Positions 48,534 to 56,646 are shown, numbered from the stretch's first letter. The stretch is 64,000 nucleotides of DNA from Streptomyces qaidamensis (GCF_001611795.1 NZ_CP015098.1:3410001-3474000), one strand, 5' to 3'. Numbers and translations: made by a program. Notes: a model not told the origin generated them from the letters alone.

Positions 48534-49725
48534 CCCCGAAACCGATGGGGTCCCGCTACGCGCAGCCATGGTGGACGCCCTCTCGCAGGACGAAGGTCTG
48601 GCTGACCCGGCCTGGCGGGCCGCTGTGGAAGCGGTGCCACGGCACCGATTCGTGCGCGGGTTCTACCTGCCCGCCGGCGAGCGTGACGAGCAGGGACTGA
48701 CGGCTTGGGAACCGGTCACCGCCGAGCTCGACTACGGCCGGTGGCTGGCGGCCGTGTACTCGGACACCACGCTAATCACCCAGTTCGACGGAGAGGAACC
48801 CGATTGGCGGGCACCGGTCGTACGGCACGGTGGCGCGCCCACCTCGTCGTCCACGCTGCCATCCCTGGTGGTGCGTATGTGGTCCGACGCCGAAGTGGCC
48901 GAGGGACACACACTGCTGGAGATCGGGACCGGCACCGGCTACTCGACCGCGCTGGCCTGTGAGCGTCTCGATTCCGGAGATGTCACCAGCATCGAGGTCG
49001 ACCCCCGTCGCTTGGAGGCGGCGGCGGACGCGCTGTACGGCTGCGGCTACACCCCGACCCTGGCCGTGGCGGACGGGCTGTACGGGTACTGGCCCGAGGC
49101 CCGCTTCGATCGAGTCGTCGCCGCCTGCTCCTTCCGTACGGTCCCACCTGCCCTGCTCGCGCAGACCCGGCCGGGCGGAAAGGTCCTGCTCACCCTGTCG
49201 GGATGGCTCTACGGTTATGCGCGTGTGCTGCTCACCGTCGCCGGGGATGGCACGGCCGAGGGGGGATTGCTGCCCGGCACGGTGTCCTTCATGTCTGCGC
49301 GGACACATGCCGCTCCCGCGTTCGGAAATCCTGCCCACTGGGCCGCCGGGCTTCCGGACAAGCCCAGAACGGCCCGACACGGTCCGGAGCGCCTCGCGGC
49401 TGTGACCGAAGGGGCGTTCCATCTGCGGTTCCTCGCCCAATGCGCCGTACCGAACGCCCAGATGGTCACCGTCGATGAGGTCGTGTACCTGGTCGACGTC
49501 GTGAGCGGCTCCGCGGCCACGCTGACGCCCGTGGACGGCGACTGGCACGTACGAGAGGGCGGCCCGGTGAGATTGTGGGAGCGCGTCGAGGGCGTCCTGG
49601 ACGCCTTCGACGCCGCAGGCCGTCCAGGGCCGGAGACCTTCACACTGCGAGTGTGCGACAGGGGACAGCGCCTGGAGCACCCGAAGATGCCTGGTCTCCT
49701 ACTGCCCGGGACCGCTCCGCTCTGA
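48514..49725 (+). CDS. tgmC: Graspetide-associated O-methyltransferase (PIMT-like)
   Basis: A 403-residue AdoMet enzyme related to protein-L-isoaspartate methyltransferase. The family opening 'LRAAMVDALSQDEGLADPAWR' and 'VEAVPRHRFVRGFYLP' precede the AdoMet motif 'TLLEIGTGTGYSTALACERL', 'VTSIEVDPRRLEAAADAL' and 'RFDRVVAACSFRTVPPALL'. A C-terminal half of about 150 residues is extra to PIMT and typical of the ATP-grasp-linked group. Such enzymes methylate an Asp of the cyclised core, which can go on to aspartimide. It overlaps tgmB by 20 bases. GTG is 7 bases after GGAG; ATG at 48517 is possible. Confidence 0.9.
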   Translation: MMAMPADPETDGVPLRAAMVDALSQDEGLADPAWRAAVEAVPRHRFVRGFYLPAGERDEQGLTAWEPVTAELDYGRWLAAVYSDTTLITQFDGEEPDWRAPVVRHGGAPTSSSTLPSLVVRMWSDAEVAEGHTLLEIGTGTGYSTALACERLDSGDVTSIEVDPRRLEAAADALYGCGYTPTLAVADGLYGYWPEARFDRVVAACSFRTVPPALLAQTRPGGKVLLTLSGWLYGYARVLLTVAGDGTAEGGLLPGTVSFMSARTHAAPAFGNPAHWAAGLPDKPRTARHGPERLAAVTEGAFHLRFLAQCAVPNAQMVTVDEVVYLVDVVSGSAATLTPVDGDWHVREGGPVRLWERVEGVLDAFDAAGRPGPETFTLRVCDRGQRLEHPKMPGLLLPGTAPL

Positions 49726-50076
49726 GTGCAGTCCCCTCTCGAACCGATACTGCTCCACGAGTTCCTCCCACTCCCCGGCATCACCCTCACTCACAGCCAC
49801 GGCCCTCCCCGCGCCCGCCAGGTTGCGCACCTGGGCTGCCACCCGCGTGGCCTCCCCCTCGGACGCATACACACCCAGGACGAGCGCCGTGGAGCCTCCG
49901 TCGGGCCCGTCGTCGGCGACGGTGAAGCTCCAGGGGACTTCGCACGGGGGCGCGTGGTCGGGGTCCGGGCACAGGAGGCGTTTGATCGGGTCCTGGAGGG
50001 CGAGCGCCTCCTCCGTGCTCGGGTGTCCGGCAATGCGGATCTCGTACACCCGTGGTTGGTCTTCGACCGCTGACAA
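49699..50076 (-). CDS. Conserved small protein, unknown function
   Basis: A 125-residue soluble protein (MSAVEDQPRVYEIRIAGHPS ... EEALALQDPIKRLLCPDPDH). 'STEEALALQDPI' and 'AAQVRNLAGAGRAVAVSE' look like the two halves of a small alpha/beta domain. It overlaps the convergent methyltransferase gene by 27 bases. It lies 76 bases beyond a second unknown gene on the same strand. No domain was recognised. Confidence 0.6.
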   Translation of the reverse strand: MSAVEDQPRVYEIRIAGHPSTEEALALQDPIKRLLCPDPDHAPPCEVPWSFTVADDGPDGGSTALVLGVYASEGEATRVAAQVRNLAGAGRAVAVSEGDAGEWEELVEQYRFERGLHSERSGPGQ

Positions 50077-50152
50077 GCATGCCTCCTGGTTCGGTTCTAC
50101 AGCTCCTGAGTCGGCGCCGCGGGGTGGGCGGTGGCGCCCATCGCCGTGCGGC

Positions 50153-50701
50153 TCACATGTACTGGAAGTACCTGTCCCACCAGGCCAGCGGCAGTTCCTC
50201 GTCTTCGTCCTCGTCGGGATCGAAGCCGTACTCGGCGGCCGCCCACGCCCTCAGCACCTCCTCGTCCTCCTCCGGAGGCTCCAACTGGGCCCGGCCGTCG
50301 TACGGCTCCAGGAGCAGGGTCACGGGTACGTGGACGCATCCCAGCTCCGTGCAGAGTTCGTCGAGCCAGATCAGGAATTCCTCGGTCAGGCCCTCCTCAC
50401 AGCCGGGCATTCCCCCGTCCCTGCCGGTGCCGGCCGTGACGAAGGGACCGAAGTTGCTCATCAGTACCCACAGGGGGCGGTCGGTGCCCGTGGCGGAGGC
50501 AGGGACCGAGACGGCGCCGTAGTAGCTCGCGTCCTGGGGCATGCCGGGCGTGGCGGACTGGCCGTAGCGCACCTTCAGGGCGCTGGTCAGGCGGGTGAAG
50601 CGGTCGCGGGCGGCCGGGAGGTCGTAGTGCTGCGGGATTTCGAGGTGCTCCGGGTCGTCCAGTTCGCGCAGGAGACCCCTGATGCGGTCGAGGGAAAGCA
50701 T
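50153..50701 (-). CDS. Conserved hypothetical acidic protein
   Basis: A 182-residue soluble protein. 'SLDRIRGLLRELDDPEHLEI' opens it; the middle holds 'RPLWVLMSNFGPFVTAGTG'; the end is strongly acidic (PDEDEDEELPLAWWDRYFQYM). No domain was recognised. It is on the same strand as the gene at 49699 and the VOC gene at 50725, with short gaps. Confidence 0.65.
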   Translation of the reverse strand: MLSLDRIRGLLRELDDPEHLEIPQHYDLPAARDRFTRLTSALKVRYGQSATPGMPQDASYYGAVSVPASATGTDRPLWVLMSNFGPFVTAGTGRDGGMPGCEEGLTEEFLIWLDELCTELGCVHVPVTLLLEPYDGRAQLEPPEEDEEVLRAWAAAEYGFDPDEDEDEELPLAWWDRYFQYM

Positions 50702-50724
50702 GGTGATGGATTCGCGACCAGCCT

Positions 50725-51090
50725 CTAGCCCCGCTCGACGCAGAACTCATTGCCCTCCGGGTCCGCCATCACCACCCAGCCCCGGCCGTTCGGGAGGGTG
50801 CGGTCCGTCAGGATGTGGGCGCCGAGGGAGACCGCGCGTTCGACCTCCTCGGCGCGGGTGCGGCCCGTGGGGCCCAGGTCGAAGTGGATGCGGTTCTTCG
50901 CCGTCTTGGCCTCCTCGACTCTGACGAAGAGGAGGCCGGGCACTCCGTCGGGGAGTTCGAGCAGGACCTCGTCGTCGCCGGGTTTGTCGATGTCGGAGAT
51001 CGGGTGGCCCAGGAACTCGGACCAGAAGCAGGCCAGTTCGTAGGGCTCGCCCGTGCAGTCGAAGGTGATGTGGCGGATGGTCGGGTTCAA
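50725..51090 (-). CDS. VOC (glyoxalase/bleomycin-resistance) family protein
   Basis: A 121-residue single VOC unit. The paired beta-alpha-beta3 modules are visible: 'IRHITFDCTGEPYELACFWS' with the first metal His, 'GLLFVRVEEAKTAKNRIHFDL', and 'GWVVMADPEGNEFCVERG' with the final Glu. It probably dimerises. Substrate unknown. Confidence 0.88.
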   Translation of the reverse strand: MNPTIRHITFDCTGEPYELACFWSEFLGHPISDIDKPGDDEVLLELPDGVPGLLFVRVEEAKTAKNRIHFDLGPTGRTRAEEVERAVSLGAHILTDRTLPNGRGWVVMADPEGNEFCVERG

Positions 51091-51166
51091 CGGCCTTCTC
51101 CCTCAAGTGGGTTCGCTGCGCGAGGTGCGGTTCGCAGGATGCGTGGGGAGGCCTGGGTCTGTCGAA

Positions 51167-51652
51167 CTATTTGGGGTTCTCGGGGAGGTTTCCGTTGCCG
51201 CCCAGGTTGGCGACCATGCGGCGCAGCACGTTGATCGTCGTGATGAAGTCCGCCTGGGTGATGCCCTCGTGGGTGCGGTGATGGACGCGGAGGTTGCGTT
51301 CCCGGGCGCGGAGGCGGCCGGCCTCGCCCTCCTCGGTGAGGGTCATGGCGCCCGTCGCGTCCTGGGTGAGCCAGCCCCGGGCGATGAGGTCGTCGTAGAC
51401 CGCATTGAAGTCGGTGTTCTGGTCGTCGTAGGGGGTCAGGCGGCCGGTGAGGGTCGCGCGGGTCCAGTGGCCGGGGGCGCCGGAGGCGTGGTTGAGGGTC
51501 CACCAGTGGGGCTGGGTGAGGTTCTCCACGGCCAGTTGGCCGCGGATGGCCCCCACCACCCTGCGGTAGGCCTCGCCGGTCCAGGCGCCGATCGGCTGGG
51601 CGGCCAGTTCCTCCGGGGAGTACTCCTTGAGGTTCTCGGTCTGTGCGCTCAT
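51167..51652 (-). CDS. MarR-like winged-helix protein under a SoxR/MerR-type promoter
   Basis: A 161-residue protein with a MarR-like core: 'GAYRRVVGAIRGQLAVENLTQPHWWTL' in segments, 'HWTRATLTGRLTPYDDQNTDF', then the wing 'IARGWLTQDATGAMTLTEEGE' and a final helix pair (FITTINVLRRMVANLGG). The ATG at 51652 coincides with the predicted transcript start, so the mRNA is probably leaderless; no ribosome site is seen. The promoter has a 19-base spacer filled by a perfect palindrome. Confidence 0.78.
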   Translation of the reverse strand: MSAQTENLKEYSPEELAAQPIGAWTGEAYRRVVGAIRGQLAVENLTQPHWWTLNHASGAPGHWTRATLTGRLTPYDDQNTDFNAVYDDLIARGWLTQDATGAMTLTEEGEAGRLRARERNLRVHHRTHEGITQADFITTINVLRRMVANLGGNGNLPENPK

Positions 51653-51658
51653 GCGGTC

Positions 51659-51689
51659 AACGTAGGACCTCAAGCAAACTTGAGGTCAA
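51659..51689 (-). promoter_or_regulatory. SoxR/MerR-type promoter with 9-4-9 palindrome
   Basis: On the minus strand, -35 TTGACC (51684-51689) and -10 TACGTT (51659-51664) are separated by exactly 19 bases. GACCTCAAG-N4-CTTGAGGTC (51666-51687) fills the spacer. The CCTCAAG-N4-CTTGAGG core is the known SoxR box. A long spacer with a centred palindrome is the hallmark of MerR-family activation. The predicted start is the A of the ATG. Confidence 0.75.
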
Positions 51690-51731
51690 GGCGGCATGGC
51701 CACCCCCTGCGTCTCAAGGGGTGGCCGCCTT
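51688..51731 (-). terminator. Hairpin terminator after the DUF2267 gene
   Basis: GGCCACCCC (51698-51706) pairs with GGGGTGGCC (51718-51726). Outer arms AAGGC/GCCTT extend it past a small bulge. It lies about 20 bases after the DUF2267 stop and in front of the SoxR-type promoter. Confidence 0.7.
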
Positions 51732-51751
51732 GCGCGCTGAGTTGCGGGAGC

Positions 51752-52210
51752 CTACGACGCCGGGGTCAGGTCGGCTCGGCCGAACAGGAGGGCGTAGCCG
51801 GGCGGGAGCTGGGCCAGGATGCGGGTGACCAGGTCGTCGCCGATCAGGGGCGGCAGCGTGCTGAGGACCGAGCTGACGTCCCAGCGGGCCGTGGCGGATG
51901 TGGCTCCGGGGGTGTGTGAGGCGACCTCGTCGACGAAGCGCGCGGCCGTGAGCCGGTGCGTGGCCGGGATCTGGGCGGCGATCAGCCGGGCGGCCTCGCC
52001 GGGCAGGGAGCGGGCGAGCTCGACCCGCTCGTCGCCGGTGACGTGGGTGCCGAGGGCGGCCAGGACGGTGCGGGTGACCTGCTCCGCCTTCGTCCGGGTG
52101 GGGTACAGGCCCGTCTCGCGGACCGCTTCGATCAGCTGGGGCCAGCCGTTGCCTTCGGTGGTGTGGGGGGCGCGGCTGGGAGTCACACGGGGCACCGTCG
52201 TCGTGCTCAT
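51752..52210 (-). CDS. DUF2267 protein
   Basis: A 152-residue helical protein with the DUF2267 pattern: 'LIEAVRETGLYPTRTKAEQVTRTVLAALG', 'RVELARSLPGEAARLIAAQIP' and 'FVDEVASHTPGATSATARWDVSSVLSTL'. The family is common beside stress genes in actinomycetes, and here the small heat-shock gene lies directly upstream. Function not known. Confidence 0.85.
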   Translation of the reverse strand: MSTTTVPRVTPSRAPHTTEGNGWPQLIEAVRETGLYPTRTKAEQVTRTVLAALGTHVTGDERVELARSLPGEAARLIAAQIPATHRLTAARFVDEVASHTPGATSATARWDVSSVLSTLPPLIGDDLVTRILAQLPPGYALLFGRADLTPAS

Positions 52211-52315
52211 GTGTGGGGTTTTCCTCCGGGTGCGTGAGTGAGGGTGAGGGGGCCCGTGTCGCGCCGCCGGGGATCGTGCCGGCGGCGCGACCTGGCTGTG
52301 GGCGGTGCGGTGCGG

Positions 52316-52744
52316 TCAGCCGCTGAGCTGCCTGCGGGTGTCGCCGCCCGAGATCTGGATGCGGCGGGGCTTGGCCTGCTCGGCCACCGGGATGCGCAGG
52401 GTCAGGACGCCGGCCTCGTAGGAGGCGTCGATGCGCTCCGTGTCGAGTGTGTCGCCGAGGAAGAGCTGGCGCGTGAAGGTGCCGGTGGGGCGCTCGGCGA
52501 CGAGCGGTTCCGCGCCCTCGGGGGCGGGGGACCTGCGCTCGGCTCGCACGTTGAGGACGTTGCGCTCGACGTCCAGTTCGATCGTCTCGGGGTCGATGCC
52601 GGGGAGATCGAAGTGGACGAAGAAGTCGTCCCCGGAGCGGTAGGCGTCCATCGCCATCGCCGATGGGCGGGTGGCGGCGGGGCCGAAGACCTGCTGGGTG
52701 AGTCGGTCGAGTTCACGGAAGGGGTCCGTGCGCATGAGCATCAC
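52316..52744 (-). CDS. Small heat-shock protein (Hsp20/alpha-crystallin)
   Basis: A 142-residue holdase chaperone. '[17 protein letters not shown]' is the usual N-terminal arm. The alpha-crystallin domain (about 35-130) has '[20 protein letters not shown]', '[10 protein letters not shown]' and the C-terminal '[11 protein letters not shown]'. The final basic '[10 protein letters not shown]' holds the IxI anchor (IQI). Two ATG codons, 52744 and 52741, are adjacent. A strong promoter lies just upstream. Confidence 0.93.
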   Translation of the reverse strand: MMLMRTDPFRELDRLTQQVFGPAATRPSAMAMDAYRSGDDFFVHFDLPGIDPETIELDVERNVLNVRAERRSPAPEGAEPLVAERPTGTFTRQLFLGDTLDTERIDASYEAGVLTLRIPVAEQAKPRRIQISGGDTRRQLSG

Positions 52745-52799
52745 TGGTCACTCCTCTCTTCAGGTGCAGTGGTGCGATGCCCTACGGTCTGCGTCTTCT

Positions 52800-52828
52800 T
52801 ATATAGCTCGAAGGAGGAAACTTGACAA
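52800..52828 (-). promoter_or_regulatory. Vegetative-type promoter of the Hsp20 gene
   Basis: Minus strand -35 TTGTCA (52823-52828) and -10 TATATA (52800-52805) are 17 bases apart, close to the HrdB consensus. CTTGACAAG overlaps the -35 and is palindromic around one base, a possible repressor site. Confidence 0.7.
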
Positions 52829-52909
52829 GCCTGGGCTCAGGTTCGGGTTTCGGAAAGCTGCGGGCTAGCCTCAAGATCCCCAGCACGGCGCAGGACGCAG
52901 GAGGCAGGT

Positions 52910-53221
52910 ATGGCGAAGGTTCCGAGTGCGGTGGTCGCCGCGAGCGGGCTCGTGGGCGGGTACGGCGTTGCCCGCTGGACCAGGCAGCGGCCGCTCGGCG
53001 GGGTCGTACTGGCCGCGGCCGGGGTGGTGGCCGCGCGACAGTGGCGGCAGCAGGCCGGTGGGGTGGCCGCGGGGGCGTTGTCGGCCGCGTATGTCGCCGC
53101 CTTCGCCGGGTCTCATCCGCTGGCCAAGAAGGTGGGCGCCTGGCCTGCCGTGTTCGGGGTGGCGGGGGCCGTGGGGCTGGCGTCGTGGGCGGTCGCCGAC
53201 CGGCGGAGTCCCAGCGAGTAG
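52910..53221 (+). CDS. Small membrane protein, unknown function
   Basis: A 103-residue hydrophobic protein with about four short helices (VVAASGLVGGYGVARW, GGVVLAAAGVVAARQ, GGVAAGALSAAYVAAFAG, PAVFGVAGAVGLASWAVA) and a polar end. GGAGGCAGGT precedes the ATG. It is divergent from the Hsp20 gene, and similar small proteins are common in Streptomyces. Function unknown. Confidence 0.7.
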   Translation: MAKVPSAVVAASGLVGGYGVARWTRQRPLGGVVLAAAGVVAARQWRQQAGGVAAGALSAAYVAAFAGSHPLAKKVGAWPAVFGVAGAVGLASWAVADRRSPSE

Positions 53222-53264
53222 GCGACGGCCGGGCGTAGGCGACACCGGCGCGTAGGCGACAGCA

Positions 53265-53299
53265 AAGAACCCGGCCCTGAATCCCAGGGCCGGGTTCTT
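53265..53299 (-). terminator. Strong terminator after the tRNA-Gly gene
   Basis: A perfect 15-bp stem (AAGAACCCGGCCCTG / CAGGGCCGGGTTCTT) closes a 5-base loop, and the minus strand continues with a T-run. It lies 6 bases after the tRNA end. It also serves the plus-strand gene ending at 53221. Confidence 0.93.
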
Positions 53300-53305
53300 G
53301 ATCGG

Positions 53306-53375
53306 AGCGCCGGGCAGGCCTTGCACCTGCATTTCCCCACAGGAAGTGGGGCGTCTTTCCTTGGACCACCAACGC
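53306..53375 (-). tRNA. Divergent tRNA-Gly (anticodon TCC)
   Basis: A 70-base cloverleaf folds on the minus strand. Acceptor GCGTTGG/CCGGCGC (two G-U) and discriminator T73, as in tRNA-Gly. D stem GTC/GAC with an 8-base loop containing GG. Anticodon stem CCCCA/TGGGG with loop CT-TCC-TG. Variable AAAT. T stem GCAGG/CCTGC with loop TGCAAGG. Oddities: T-loop TGCAAGG instead of TTCRANY, T at position 37, three-pair D stem and very short length. A terminator follows at once. It may be a special Gly-tRNA, for instance for peptidoglycan bridge synthesis, or a decayed one. Confidence 0.8.
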
Positions 53376-53416
53376 ACTGTCCGCCCACCGGAGTTCCGGC
53401 GACTGGACACAGATCA

Positions 53417-53422
53417 ACTATA
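53417..53422 (-). promoter_or_regulatory. Candidate -10 of the tRNA-Gly gene
   Basis: TATAGT on the minus strand lies 42 bases before the tRNA 5' end. No good -35 pairs with it. The placement suits a leader of about 35 bases. Confidence 0.35.
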
Positions 53423-53509
53423 GCGCAGTTTCTGTTATCGCCCGCACCGCCGGACGTCTCCTCACCGTCCCCCGCAGGTACGCGACTTGTGACGCTGAGG
53501 TACGACGAC

Positions 53510-54976
53510 GTGAAACGACAGATCATCAGCCGCCGGAGCGTGGTGAAGGCAGCGGGCATCGGTATCGGCATCAGTGCGACTGCGACTGTGACCGCGCCTG
53601 CGCTCGCCACGCCGGCCGACGCTGCCGGCGCCCCTCTCGCTCACCCCGGGCTGCTGCACACCCGCACCGATCTGGACCGTATGGCGGCCAAGGTGAGGGC
53701 GGGTGCCAGACCGTACGCCGCCGGGTTCGCCAAGCTCACCGCCAACCGGCATGCGCAGAGCGGGTGGCGGCCGAATCCGCAGGCCGTCGTGTACCGGGGG
53801 TCGGGGTCGCCGGAGAACTACGGGATCCTCTACAACGACATCCACGCCGCGTACCAGAACGCCCTGCGGTATCACGTCAGCGGCGAGGAGGCGCACGCCG
53901 ACACCGCCGTGGCGATCCTCAACGCCTGGTCGGGGAAGCTGACCAGGCTGGAGGGCAGTGCCGATCGGTTCCTGGCGGCGGGGTTGTACGGCTACCAGTT
54001 CGCGAACGCGGCCGAACTGGTGCGGGAGCACGGGGACTTCGACCTGGGGCGGGCGCGGGAGCTGATGCGCACCGTCTTCCATCCGCTGAGCGACGACTTC
54101 CTGACCAGGCACAACGGCGCCGTCGTCACGAACTACTGGCCCAACTGGGACCTGACGGCGATCGCGTGTGTGCTCGCGACAGGGATCTTCTGCGACGAAC
54201 GGGCCGTGGTCGAGCGGGCCGTGGAGTACTTCAAGCACGGGGACGGCATGGGGTCGGTGAAGCACGCCATTCCCGTCGTCCACGAGGACGGGCTCGGCGA
54301 GTGGGTCGAGGCCGGTCGGGATCAGGGGCATGCGCTGCTCGGGGTCGGGCTGATGGGCACGGTGTGCGAGATGGCGTGGAACCAGGGGATCGACCTGTAC
54401 GGGTACGACGACAGCCGGTTCCTCAAGGGGGCGCAGTACGTGGCCAAGTGGAGCCTGGGCGGGGATGTGCCGTACAGGGCCAACACGCGGAGGAAGGGGG
54501 CGATCGGGGGGGGGTCGGGGAGCGAGACGGCGTCCGGTGTCGCGGGCGTGGACCCGTCGATGACCCGGCCCATCTGGGCGATGATCGCCAACCACTACAC
54601 CAAGCGGCGGGGGTTGCCGGCGTCGTACCTCACGCGGGCGGCAGCCAAGGCCGCGCCCGAGGGCGGGGGCGGGGATTACGGGCCCAACAGCGGGGGGTTC
54701 GACCAGCTGGGGTTCGGGACGCTGGCGTTCACCCGGGAGCGGGTGGAGGAGACGGCCGCCGGGTCGACGCCGGGCCCGGATCCGTCCGGTGGGGCACGGG
54801 GTGCCGGGGGTGTGCGGCCGCAGGCTTCGGCGTCTCCGGCTGCCGGGGGCGACCTCGCCGCGACCGGTTCCGGGGATGCGGCGGGCTGGGCCGCCGCGGC
54901 GGGGATCGGCGCGGTGGCGGGCGGGTTGCTGTTGCTGCGGAAGCGTGACCGGGGGCGTCGAGGAGTGGCCGAGTAG
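53510..54976 (+). CDS. Alginate-lyase-family wall protein with LAxTG-like tail
   Basis: A 488-residue secreted protein. The start 'MKRQIISRRSVVKAAG' is a Tat signal. The helical toroid domain (about 45-385) has alginate-lyase-family marks: 'HPGLLHTRTDLDRMAAKV', 'NRHAQSGWRPNPQAVVYRGSG', 'NYWPNWDLTAIACVLATG' (catalytic Asn-rich loop) and 'EDGLGEWVEAGRDQGHALLG' (catalytic His/Tyr region). A Pro/Gly linker leads to a sorting signal 'LAATG', a helix and 'RKRDRGRRG'. The GTG at 53510 is chosen for GAGG 9 bases upstream; GTG at 53489 is an alternative. A nine-G run at 54506 does not break the frame. Confidence 0.85.
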   Translation: MKRQIISRRSVVKAAGIGIGISATATVTAPALATPADAAGAPLAHPGLLHTRTDLDRMAAKVRAGARPYAAGFAKLTANRHAQSGWRPNPQAVVYRGSGSPENYGILYNDIHAAYQNALRYHVSGEEAHADTAVAILNAWSGKLTRLEGSADRFLAAGLYGYQFANAAELVREHGDFDLGRARELMRTVFHPLSDDFLTRHNGAVVTNYWPNWDLTAIACVLATGIFCDERAVVERAVEYFKHGDGMGSVKHAIPVVHEDGLGEWVEAGRDQGHALLGVGLMGTVCEMAWNQGIDLYGYDDSRFLKGAQYVAKWSLGGDVPYRANTRRKGAIGGGSGSETASGVAGVDPSMTRPIWAMIANHYTKRRGLPASYLTRAAAKAAPEGGGGDYGPNSGGFDQLGFGTLAFTRERVEETAAGSTPGPDPSGGARGAGGVRPQASASPAAGGDLAATGSGDAAGWAAAAGIGAVAGGLLLLRKRDRGRRGVAE

Positions 54977-55063
54977 CGCGGTCGGAGCATGTGGGCCGGC
55001 CCTGCCCTTGTTTGCCCTTCCGTTCGCGGCCCGCATGCTCCGATCGCACCCCGGCCACCAGAC

Positions 55064-56581
55064 CTACGCCGTCGTCCGAGCCCCCTCCGTCCCGGAGCCG
55101 CCCTTGGACGCGCCGTCGGTGCCCCCGCTGTCCACCGCCGTCAGCGGCGTGGCGATGTCCTCCAGGGAGCGGCGTTCCGCCTTCACCGCCAGGAGCGCCG
55201 CGACCAGGCCCGCCAGGCACATCAGCGTCGCGCCGATCGAGAACGCGAGGACCGTGTCGCCGACGACGCCGGATTCCGTGAGCTTGGCGAAGAGGAGCGG
55301 GCCGCTGATGCCGCCGGCTGCCGTGCCGATGGCGTAGAAGAACGCGATCGACATGGCGCGGGTCTCCATGGGGAAGACCTCGGAGACGGTCAGGTAGGCG
55401 CTGGACGCGCCGGCCGAGGCGAAGAACAGGACCGCGCACCAGCACGCCGTCATCGTGGCCGCGCTCAGGGAGCCCTGGTCGAAGAGCCAGGCCGTGCCGA
55501 AGAGGAGCAGGCCGGACAGGATGTAGGTGCCGGAGATCATGATGCGGCGGCCGACCGTGTCGAAGAGCTTGCCGAGGAGCAGCGGGCCGAAGAAGTTGCC
55601 GAGCGCGATGACCGCGAAGTAGTAGCCGGTGTTGCCGCTCGGGACGTCGAAGAACGTCGTCAGGATCGCGCCGAAGCCGAAGGTGATGGCGTTGTAGAGG
55701 AAGGCCTGGCCGATGAAGAGGGAGAAGCCGAGGATGGCGCGCCTGCGGTAGGCGGAGAAGACCGTGCGGCCGATCTCGATGAAGGAGACGCTGCGGCGCT
55801 GGTGGATGGTGATCTCGCCCTCGGGGCGCGGCAGCGGCTCACCCCTCTCCTCCTCGATCTTGCGTTCGATGAAGGAGACGATGCGTTCCGCTTCGTCCTC
55901 GCGGCCGTGGATCAGGAGCCAGCGCGGGCTTTCGGGGACGTGCCGGCGGACGAGGAGGATCACCAGGGCGAGGACCGCGCCGAGGGCGAAGGTGAGGCGC
56001 CAGCCGACGTTCGCCGCGAAGATGTCCGTGTCCAGCGCGACGATCGACAGCAGCGAGCCGAAGACGGCTCCCAGCCAGAAGCTGCCGTTGATCATCAGGT
56101 CGGTGCGGCCGCGGTACTCCTTGGGGATCAGCTCGTCGATCGCGGAGTTGATGGCCGCGTACTCGCCGCCGATGCCGAAGCCGGTGAGGAACCGGAAGAG
56201 GAAGAACCACCAGGTGTCGAAGGCGATCGCGGTGAGGGCCGTGGCCGCCAGGTAGACCGCCAGGGTGATCATGAAGAGTTTTTTGCGGCCCCATTTGTCC
56301 GTCAGGCGGCCCCAGAAGAGCGCGCCCAGGCAGGCGCCCGCCACGTACAGGGCGGCCGCCATGCCGGTGACCTCGCCGGAGGTGATGGGCAGACCGCTGC
56401 CGGGTTCGGACAGGCGGCTGGCGATGTTGCCGACGACGGTGACTTCGAGTCCGTCGAGGATCCACACGGTGCCGAGACCGATGACGATCGTCCAGTGCCA
56501 GCGCGACCACGGGAGGCGGTCGAGGCGGGCGGGGATGTCGGTCGTCACGGTTCGGCCGGTCTCGGCGTGCGCGGTGGTCAT
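55064..56581 (-). CDS. MFS transporter (sugar-porter-like)
   Basis: A 505-residue permease with 12 predicted helices. Family motifs: 'GRLTDKWGRKKLF' (loop 2-3), 'RFLTGFGIGGEYAAINSAIDELIP' (helix 4-5), 'PESPRWLLIHGREDEAERIV' (loop 6, the PESPRWL of sugar porters), 'GKLFDTVGRRIM' (loop 8-9). GGGAGGGAG precedes the ATG. The pattern fits proton-coupled sugar or organic-acid uptake. Substrate unknown. Confidence 0.9.
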   Translation of the reverse strand: MTTAHAETGRTVTTDIPARLDRLPWSRWHWTIVIGLGTVWILDGLEVTVVGNIASRLSEPGSGLPITSGEVTGMAAALYVAGACLGALFWGRLTDKWGRKKLFMITLAVYLAATALTAIAFDTWWFFLFRFLTGFGIGGEYAAINSAIDELIPKEYRGRTDLMINGSFWLGAVFGSLLSIVALDTDIFAANVGWRLTFALGAVLALVILLVRRHVPESPRWLLIHGREDEAERIVSFIERKIEEERGEPLPRPEGEITIHQRRSVSFIEIGRTVFSAYRRRAILGFSLFIGQAFLYNAITFGFGAILTTFFDVPSGNTGYYFAVIALGNFFGPLLLGKLFDTVGRRIMISGTYILSGLLLFGTAWLFDQGSLSAATMTACWCAVLFFASAGASSAYLTVSEVFPMETRAMSIAFFYAIGTAAGGISGPLLFAKLTESGVVGDTVLAFSIGATLMCLAGLVAALLAVKAERRSLEDIATPLTAVDSGGTDGASKGGSGTEGARTTA

Positions 56582-56646
56582 GGGCTCCCTCCCCATCGGG
56601 CGAACCCGGGTCGAGTGCCCTGAGCACCTTTTCTCACGCCCCGGAT

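Noticed and set aside
53306..53375. Reading the tRNA-Gly-like sequence as a plain intergenic hairpin
   Set aside because: All four stems, T33, the TCC anticodon, T73 and an immediate terminator fit a tRNA too well, despite the odd T-loop.
54506..54514. Nine-G run in the alginate-lyase-like gene as a frameshift
   Set aside because: The protein frame and family pattern continue intact on both sides of the run.
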